Below are positions 57,609 through 64,000 of a stretch of 64,000 nt of DNA, piece by piece (position 1 is the stretch's first letter; each line of letters begins with the position of its first letter). The translations under genes were made by a program, and so were the position numbers. The stretch is from Nansenia antarctica (Eukaryota; Chordata; Actinopteri; Argentiniformes; Microstomatidae): NCBI GenBank assembly GCA_963989245.1, contig OZ022342.1, positions 11,918,297-11,982,296 on the forward strand, read 5' to 3'. Under the pieces are notes generated by a model. It was not told the DNA's origin and did no database searches. It saw only the letters and a list, made by a program, of their open reading frames with translations.

Positions 57609-58160
57609 TGGGAGGATCAGTGGAGGATGTCAAAACCAGAATTGGAAAATCAAGGAAAAGAATCTACATCTTAAACAACATCATACACAAAACATCACTC
57701 AGGACCAAAATCTTCAACTCAAATGTAAAATGTACTCTACCTTACGCATCTGAAACCTGGAAGACAACCACCAATATATTAGACAAACTACAGACATTCA
57801 TTAACAGCAGCTGCCTCCGACGCCTCCTGGGAATCTGGCCCAACGCCACCTCAAACAGCAACCTGTGGGAGTTCACAAGACACAATAGAAATCCAAATCA
57901 GGAAGAGAAAATGGAACTGGACAGGCCACACACTCAGAAGACCAAACAAATCAATCACAGAGCTGGCTCTAACATGGAGCCCACAAGGCAGGAAGAAGAG
58001 GGGCAGACCTAGAACCACTTGGAGAAGATCCACAGAACAGGAGATGAAGGCAGAAGGGCTGTCATGGCAACAACTGGATCGGAGAGCACAAGACCGGAGA
58101 GGATGGAGGCGTTTCATCGATGTTCCCCAGGGAATTTAAAGGCCTATGTGTAAGTAAGTG
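57609..58160 (+). pseudogene. RTE-type LINE, 3' end
   Basis: The plus strand encodes the region after the RT core: VKTRIGKSRKRIYILNNIIH, SLRTKIFNSNVKCTLPYASE, TWKTTTNILDKLQTFINS and CLRRLLGIWP, then frameshifted tail sequence (KRRGRPRTTWRR-like in another frame) and a 3' end GTAAGTAAGTG. It is the second RTE-type copy in the window, from a different subfamily than 34140-37346. 5' truncated; not functional. Confidence 0.85.
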
Positions 58161-58877
58161 TCTAAATACACTGTGTTTTGAAGCTAATATACAATATCAA
58201 AGAGAGGACAAAATGTGAGGGGGCTACAATAAGGTGGGTGCTGCCTAAACTGTTGCAAGGGGGGGGGCTGTGCCGCATATCACATATTAAACAAGCAATT
58301 CCAGTGACTTTTGACAGAAGAATAACAGTGTTAGTGGGAGTGAAAAGCATGAAATGATCGGATTTCAGGTTTATGACACAAGGCCTATGAACAGCTTTGG
58401 ATATATTTGTCAGTATTTCAGCCCCAACTCATTCAATCATGCACTACAATCTAGAGTAGTAAGTGTCTACAACAATATTGTCACTGTGCACCAAGAACAC
58501 CTTGCATTTGGACTATTTATCCAGATTTTGCACCAGTTTACAGTTTTTCTCCATTATACAAAACAATGTAAGTATGCTCACAGGTCTGAAAACTTGAAGC
58601 ACATGTATCCACAACAAGACTCCAGACTAATAAACTCTAAGCACAATTCCATTGTTTTCACTCAAATAGCAATTATAAATCACATTTTTGCAAAGCTCTA
58701 AGCACAAATTGCATCATTTAGCACATGTTATTCACCAAGAAAACACTGGCCTTCAACATGTCACACACTAATTACCAATTGGTCTCACCCACTTTTCACC
58801 TGTTCAAACTCAATTGTCAAAACAATTCAATTATGCGTCAGAGCATAAAAGAGGCCTCAGATGACCTGCACTGTGTT
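58161..58877. other. Unrecognised, possibly old repeat
   Basis: A 115-codon open frame (58354-58701, plus) shows no domain. Words such as CTAAGCACAATTCCATTG and GCTCTAAGCACAAATTGC recur at 58638 and 58694, hinting at a decayed repeat. Confidence 0.4.
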
Positions 58878-58990
58878 GGGGGGGGGGGGGGGGGGGGGGG
58901 TGGAGCAACTTGAAGAACAGACAGGAAGAGTGGGAGCAGGAGGAGGAGGAAGACGATGAAGAAGAAGAAGAAGAAGAAGAAGAATACAGT
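58878..58990. repeat. Poly-G23 followed by AGG and GAA repeats
   Basis: G23 at 58878-58900, then GAGGAGGAGG and (GAA)n at 58940-58984. Peptides of G, E and K across it are low-complexity. Confidence 0.95.
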
Positions 58991-59245
58991 AATTATAGTA
59001 ATGCAACTTTATGGTTTCTAAATGTAACTTATAGGCTTCAGCACTATTTTAATTTGGTTAGTGATACTTTCCACAATTTCACTGTCAGGGATCTCATATT
59101 TCCTTTCTGGCCACCTCCCTTAGGGTTAGGGTTAGGGTTGTTCAAAGTAGAATTAACATTAACAAGAAAAATACCATACCCATACATTATTTGTGATGTA
59201 TTAGAGCATTTATTAGATCTACTACACGATGCAAGAATACACTAA
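58991..59245. other. No gene; short telomere-like repeat
   Basis: 59120-59138 carries three TTAGGG units. Otherwise unique. Confidence 0.6.
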
Positions 59246-59605
59246 TCCCCTAGAAAATGTTGGGCGAGATCTGGTCTTGTGGTGGTTTATATGGGCCTGA
59301 CTTGGTCAGAATGTGGGGGCCCATTCTTTGGTGAGCTGGCAATTTGATGAGCCAGTTTTGGTATGAGGAATGTACCTGATATGTTCCTGTAGTGGAAATG
59401 GGCCATCTTTGGTCTGAGTATGGTTGACCAGTGCTGGGGAACAAAGTTGTACCTTGGCCACATCCACATGTCTTGCCTTTTTATTTGCAAAGATGATCAG
59501 GAATGGCAGCCAGAGCTGTCTCCCCTCTGGCCCTGGAAATACCTGGGCCACATCCGGATTCCAGTGAAATACAGACATGGGCCAGATCTGGGCTGTCATT
59601 AGTTT
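59246..59605. repeat. Decayed repeat with GGGCC(A/T) blocks
   Basis: Blocks such as GGGCCTGACTTGGTCAGA, GGGCCATCTTTGGTCTGA, TTGGCCACATCCACATG, TGGGCCACATCCGGATTCCA and TGGGCCAGATCTGGGC recur at uneven spacing. They look like diverged tandem units of a fish repeat. Frames on both strands are by-products. Confidence 0.45.
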
Positions 59606-59689
59606 GATGACAGGGTTTTAACTTCCTTCAAATTTCCCCAACCATAGCTGGAGTGTGGTAACATTATGGCAAACAACTTTGGTTCATAT

Positions 59690-59790
59690 ATACTGAGCCC
59701 CTCATACTATGACTCAGGTTCGACTCCTAGGGCCGATCGTTATGTGCTGTCACCCCTGCGACTACCTACTGTCTAAATAAATGTTCAAAA
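59690..59790 (+). repeat. tRNA-like SINE fragment (tentative)
   Basis: GGTTCGACTCCTAGGGCCG at 59717 is a B-box-like core, followed by TGCTGTCACCCCTGCGACTA and TGTCTAAATAAATG. No A box is recognised. Confidence 0.4.
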
Positions 59791-60489
59791 AGGTATTCCT
59801 TGAATGGTATTCCTTTACCACTCTCATTTTAAAAAATCCATAATCCAGTGTTATTCACTAGCTTTTTTTTTCCTCTATTGCATTTGTACACATGTTCAAA
59901 CATTTCTGCGGTTTAAGATAGAAAAGGCAGCCTACCCACTTTAAAACTTGAAGTGGCAAGGGTATAAATGATGTTTGGCAATTCTGGGCTTGCAGTTCAT
60001 AGGCATAATGTAAATAGAGGCTTACCCAGAGAGATGGGGAAGGACTTTGAGGTAAATTGTTCTTAAAAGTCACCTCTTCCATTGGGCTTAGCAGCAGTGG
60101 GTTAGTGGAAGGAGACCTGGGGGATTAGAGCCTAGACAAGATCGCTGGGTCAGTTTGTAGTGCCCAGGCCGGGGGTCTTATTGGCATTAGTTGTGAAGCA
60201 CCCATGCTCAGACAGTGAGGTTCATCTGCTCCACCATGCTAATCTCCCACCCTCCCAACAAATCTCTCCAGTTTAGACCAAGTGGTAGAGAACTAATGGC
60301 AAGTCTGTTCCATTACCTTCGCCAGGTCTGTGGAGCATTATCCTGCCTCTAGGAGAGAGACAACTCTTAACCCGACTTATGTGGAGGTGAAAGAAAATAC
60401 TGAAAAGAGGATTTTTTTCTTATCCTTTTGTCTGCCATTGTGTGTCATTGTACATTCCTGTTTGTCTGTACTTTCTCTTCGTCTGTCTG
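59791..60489. other. No gene recognised
   Basis: Unique DNA. A frame at 59858-60082 (minus) has no domain. Confidence 0.45.
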
Positions 60490-60583
60490 TGTATGTGCAT
60501 GTGTGTGCAGGTGTACATGCATGCCTGTGTGTGCGTGCGCGTGCGTGTGTGCGTGCGTGCGCGCGTGCGTGTGTGCGTGTGCT
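60490..60583. repeat. Alternating GT/GC purine-pyrimidine tract
   Basis: About 90 bp of TG, CG and TA steps (GTGCGTGCGCGTGCGTGTGT and on), a Z-DNA-prone composition. Confidence 0.93.
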
Positions 60584-61300
60584 TTCTTGTGTATGGTTCA
60601 TAACAAAGGGGAGTCTGCATGGTGGGGATCCTCCAGGCGTGACAGCCACTCTCAGACCACAGGGAGGAGGGGATGGCTGTTCACAGCTTGAGCTATTGAG
60701 CTCCTGCACAAGCGTATAAGCACCTTTCAGCTCCAGCTCTTAGGCTTTGCTCCACTCTCAGCCCAGGAACATTACAATGGATAGGAGACCGAGAGCCCAG
60801 AATGTGCGTCAACAAAATCAAGGACACTTTCGTTCTTTCATCCTCTGTATGCGTATATTCCTTCTAAGTCAACACCCTCTTTAGATGAGCAGAATATGAA
60901 CGTCTATAATTAGAAGGTGAGATACAACTGATTCGATCAATAATGCACCTGGCTCTGCTTTGACCAAGTGTATTGCCATGCCAATATTATGCCATGACCA
61001 AGGTATATACAATGACAGACATCACTTTTTCTCTGCATCCCGGTGTGGAAAGCAGCAGTGAGAGCAGCATTGTGTTGCAGTGTAATGGATCGGCAGTTCT
61101 GACTGCACCATCCCACAGAGCCTGTATCTGCTCACCGGCCTGCCTTGATCATGAGCAGGGGTGTTGTACATCAACCACGCAACAGTGCAGTAGACAGGCA
61201 AGGGAGGCTGTAGAGGAGAGGAGCCCAAGGATCCATACCCAGATTCCTGGCCCTTGAAGTCAGTATCTGTTTCTTCATCACTCCTGCAAACTAATGCAGG
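60584..61300. other. No gene recognised
   Basis: 60973-61257 (plus) is open for 94 codons and GC-balanced, with no domain or splice support. It could be conserved non-coding sequence. Confidence 0.4.
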
Positions 61301-61315
61301 AAGAAGTGTGTGTGT

Positions 61316-61382
<67 letters not shown>
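61301..61382. repeat. (GT)n microsatellite with (GA)n end
   Basis: About 32 GT units with one GGG interruption, then GAGAGAGAGA. Confidence 0.97.
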
Positions 61383-61383
<1 letters not shown>

Positions 61384-61827
61384 CATGTATATACTATGAT
61401 TACTTGAGGTTTGATTTGTGACCCACAATCACAAGTGAATCAGTGTTGAACCCACAATCACTCGGACTATGGATTATTGGGGTACATGTAAATGCAGTCA
61501 GTGACAAGCTAAAGATGTTGGCTCAAGAACAAGTTACACTCATGGACGATTAGCATCGTTATGAGTGTACCGCTTGGTACAAAGACACAAAGAAAAGCAA
61601 CTGGTGGAAAGCTGAAGATGTTTCTGTTCATTCCCATCTGATGACCAGAGGGAAATCATTTCTGCTGAAGGTTACCCCCAGCCTGTGGGACATTGATCAT
61701 CTGCTCACCTATATGCTCATTACCGTAGATGAGGGAACACTCAGTCAACACAGCACAAAACCTGCTTATACCAGACCCATGAGACTCAACATTAGAAGTG
61801 GTATTATCAGCCTTTCCACAGCATGCA

Positions 61828-61828
<1 letters not shown>
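61383..61828. other. No gene recognised
   Basis: Unique DNA. A frame from 61641 runs into the CA microsatellite. Confidence 0.45.

Positions 61829-61874
<46 letters not shown>
61829..61874. repeat. (CA)n microsatellite
   Basis: About 22 CA units. Confidence 0.97.
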
Positions 61875-61904
61875 CAAATAATACCAAGGGAACCACACAT
61901 CTCA

Positions 61905-62180
61905 TAGAGTTGAAGCCAGAAGTTCACATACACCTTAGCCAAATACATTTAAACTCAGTTTTTCCACAATTCCTTTAATCCTAGTAAACATTCCCTGTCT
62001 TAGGTCAGTTAGGATCACTATTTTACGAATGCGAAATGTCAGAATAATAGTAGAGAGAAGTATTTATTTGAGCTTGTATTTCTTTCATCACATTCCCAGT
62101 GGGTAAGAAGTTTATATACACTTAGTTAGTATTTTGGTAGCCTTGACTTTATTGTTTAACTTGGGTCAAACGTTGTGGGT
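61905..62180 (+). mobile_element. Tc1/mariner left terminal region, well preserved
   Basis: Starts at TA with AGTTGAAGCCAGAAGTTCAC and ATACACC, then CAAATACATTTAAACTCAG. The inner direct repeat GTAAGAAGTTTATATACACT is at 62103-62122, about 190 bp away, the IR/DR layout. It closely resembles the termini of a Tc1 subgroup known from salmonids and other fish. Transposase and right end are absent. Confidence 0.85.
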
Positions 62181-62898
62181 ATACCACAACACCTATAACC
62201 CTCATAGTCACACGAGTATGATCAACACCGTCTGACAGATGGCAGGCTTCAAGTCAGCAGCAGTAAGGCGAGAGACTCCCTATCTGCGACCGACCACTGG
62301 GCGGCCCACGAGTTAGAGGGAGTGAAAGGGCGAGAAGAAACTAAGCACTTCAGCACAGTCAGGTAGTCTCAGTAGAGGGGTGGATTAGGAACTTCCAGTA
62401 TTCTCTCCCTCTACTTCCCCAATGCTAAAATTGTATTGTATTTAATTCTGCGTTGTATCCCATTGACTCGGTATGAGCAGGAGTACAGTAGCAGTTACAA
62501 AGTTTGAGTGTCAGAACTAGGGATGTGACAGAAGCATAACCCGAGTCAGCTCAATATCACCACCATTGTATTTAGAAGGAGGGCCATGCCAGGAAAGAAA
62601 TATCTAAACTGTTAAAATCCAGGTCACCGTAACACTAGTCATACCACGCCCAGATGTCATTGGGCGTAATGTGACGATAATCAAATAACCCTCCTCCTTC
62701 CCTGTCTGTTTATAATAGCATCTTAATAGAATTGTTACAATTTCAAGATCACACATGGAAGCATGCACTCAAGGATTTTCACGACTACCACAGCTTTTTT
62801 TGGATAGCCAACATCTCCAAGTCACTCCGTCCTCAGGCACAATTAAGACCTGCTCCCAAAAGGCCTCACTGTTGCTTTTCACCTCGTTGTGGTGAATC
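62181..62898. other. No gene recognised
   Basis: Unique DNA. ACTAGGGATGTGACAGAAG near 62517 resembles a DNA-element end, but no partner was found. Confidence 0.4.
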
Positions 62899-63030
62899 GA
62901 AACTGTACCTTACAGTTATGAACGGCTTACCCATTTCCAACATAATGGGTTGCTTATATAAGCAGGAAGACAATAACAGTTATTTGCATGATCAATGCGT
63001 GAATTACATGTGACACGTACATGTGAATAC
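62899..63030. repeat. Imperfect local duplication, copy 1
   Basis: Matches 63261-63387: GTACCTTAC, GGCTTACCCATTTCCAAC, TAATGG, GCAGGAAGACA, ATTACATGTGA…GAATA. The copies are about 360 bp apart and diverged by many substitutions and small indels. Confidence 0.6.
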
Positions 63031-63216
63031 AAGTAGGATACAATACAACCGTTTATTTAGAGCTTGTTTTCAATGAACATCGTATGATGTCTCCTGCTGT
63101 GTGCGTGTATGTATGTAGGGTACAGTCTGTGTAAAGGCCAGTGATGTTGATAACAATACCGAAAGTGTGCAGTCAATGTGTAATGATGTGGATAATGGAT
63201 GAGACAAACAAACTCT

Positions 63217-63247
<31 letters not shown>

Positions 63248-63260
63248 CTGGAGGGCTTAT
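63031..63260. repeat. Spacer with (GT)n microsatellite
   Basis: (GT)n of about 16 units at 63213-63245 separates the two duplicated copies. Confidence 0.9.
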
Positions 63261-63387
63261 GAAGTGTACCTTACTGTCTTACTGTTATGGATGACTTACC
63301 CGTTTCAACCGTAATGGCAATATCCATAACATAGGCAGACAGGCTATACATTTTAGCTTGATCAAAGAGATTACATGTGAATAGAAA
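63261..63387. repeat. Imperfect local duplication, copy 2
   Basis: See 62899-63030: GTACCTTACTG, GATGACTTACCCGTTTCAAC, GTAATGG, GGCAGACAGG, GATTACATGTGAATAG. Confidence 0.6.
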
Positions 63388-64000
63388 CCTGTCTGTGAAG
63401 ACACATACCCTACATCAAACCCACATTTAGGAACACAAGCTTATTACATTTGTTTTACTCAAGCCACAATTTTGCTGTCAGACGATTAGAACCATCGAAT
63501 TGAATCTACCTGTATATAGGCTACAGTAGCCTGCAGGTATGTGTGTCTTGATTGATAAGTTTATGATATTCACACGCAAGACATATTCGACAATACAGAT
63601 ATTTGGAACCATTTTGTGACTAATTCGAGACAAAATGAATATTCATTTTGAATGTGGTTTGTATAGTGGAGCATTTGTTTGTGGACTGTGCTCTGTTTTC
63701 GTGTTATATTGACGCGTCACATTTTACTACAGGTTACACCGATAATGTCTGTAAATATGTTATATTCAATATATTAATTCATATTCAATAAGTTCTTTAA
63801 AATACAAAATGTGATATCCTAATGATTCTTAAGTCCTGACTGAACACAAATAGTTCCACTGTTACACATTAGTGATTGACAAATGGGATTTCATTAAAAT
63901 CTCACTCAGAGTGTTTTATATTGTAAGGTATAGTGTCTTTAAATCCATGTAAATCACCACATTGAGAAATAAAGAAATAACAAGAGCCACAGTCTCAGTA
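63388..64000. other. Unique AT-rich DNA, nothing recognised
   Basis: No gene or repeat recognised up to the window end. Confidence 0.5.

Noticed and set aside
1..64000. CRISPR array
   Set aside because: Tandem arrays present are microsatellites or minisatellites without unique spacers, and the DNA is eukaryotic.
1..64000. Endogenous retrovirus or LTR element
   Set aside because: No LTR pair, primer-binding site or gag/pol motifs were recognised; all reverse-transcriptase pieces match non-LTR LINE motifs.

Overview
The window looks like teleost fish nuclear DNA. It is AT-rich and dense with CA/GT microsatellites, and it holds only broken pieces of mobile elements of types that crowd fish genomes: Tc1/mariner, hAT, L2/CR1/Rex1-type and RTE-type LINEs, and two tRNA-derived SINE families whose tails are widespread in fish. 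I see no bacterial operon, rRNA, intact tRNA or CRISPR array, and no recognisable retrovirus. The species cannot be named from the sequence alone.

No host protein-coding gene is recognised with confidence, so the window is probably intergenic or inside a very large intron. The best host-gene candidate is at 40629-41200: a 19-codon signal-peptide-like exon followed by a 19-bp micro-exon with strong splice signals. Two weaker exon-like stretches lie on the minus strand near 8.95-9.1 kb and 10.8-10.9 kb. Several high-complexity blocks without repeats (3.9-4.25, 9.7-10.0, 11.4-11.6, 13.85-14.06, 19.8-20.0, 31.2-31.7, 41.5-41.85, 43.25-43.45, 45.7-45.9 and 48.9-49.0 kb) are plausible conserved non-coding elements, but only an alignment can show that.

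Layout. 1-10 kb: an inverted-repeat element (1227-2067), a complete hAT MITE with 8-bp target duplication (2803-3757), a Tc1 transposase relic (5340-6110), and a minus-strand unit ending in an L2 tail (6926-7264). 10-20 kb: an L2 3' end (10914-11227), an L2/Rex1-type LINE fragment (16100-16845), a SINE inside a MITE (16990-17223), and a Tc1 copy split by an L2 insertion (18320-19525). 20-34 kb: Tc1 pieces, a Rex1-like LINE 3' end (26125-26822), SINE fragments and simple repeats. 34.1-37.35 kb: a decayed RTE-type LINE carrying a Tc1 end and a SINE with 9-bp target duplications. 37.4-46.7 kb: mostly unique sequence. 46.75-48.1 kb: a LINE reverse-transcriptase fragment and a SINE. 50.8-51.66 kb: a Tc1 5' half beside an L2 3' end with an expanded 57-bp minisatellite. 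54.0-58.2 kb: a dense cluster holding a hAT element with TIRs and 8-bp target duplication, an abutting SINE, a BED-finger hAT transposase relic interrupted by an L2-tailed unit, and an RTE 3' end. 58-64 kb: simple repeats, a well-preserved Tc1 terminal region (61905-62180) and an imperfect local duplication.

How the pieces relate. The transposase relic at 55.7-57.2 kb belongs to the family that gave rise to the short hAT element at 2803-3757. The SINEs at 35.7, 47.9 and 55.4 kb carry a 3' tail resembling that of the L2 LINEs in the same window, the usual arrangement when a SINE borrows LINE machinery. The nesting orders several insertions in time. I found no convincing new functional system; the most informative content is this set of element relationships and the candidate mini-gene.
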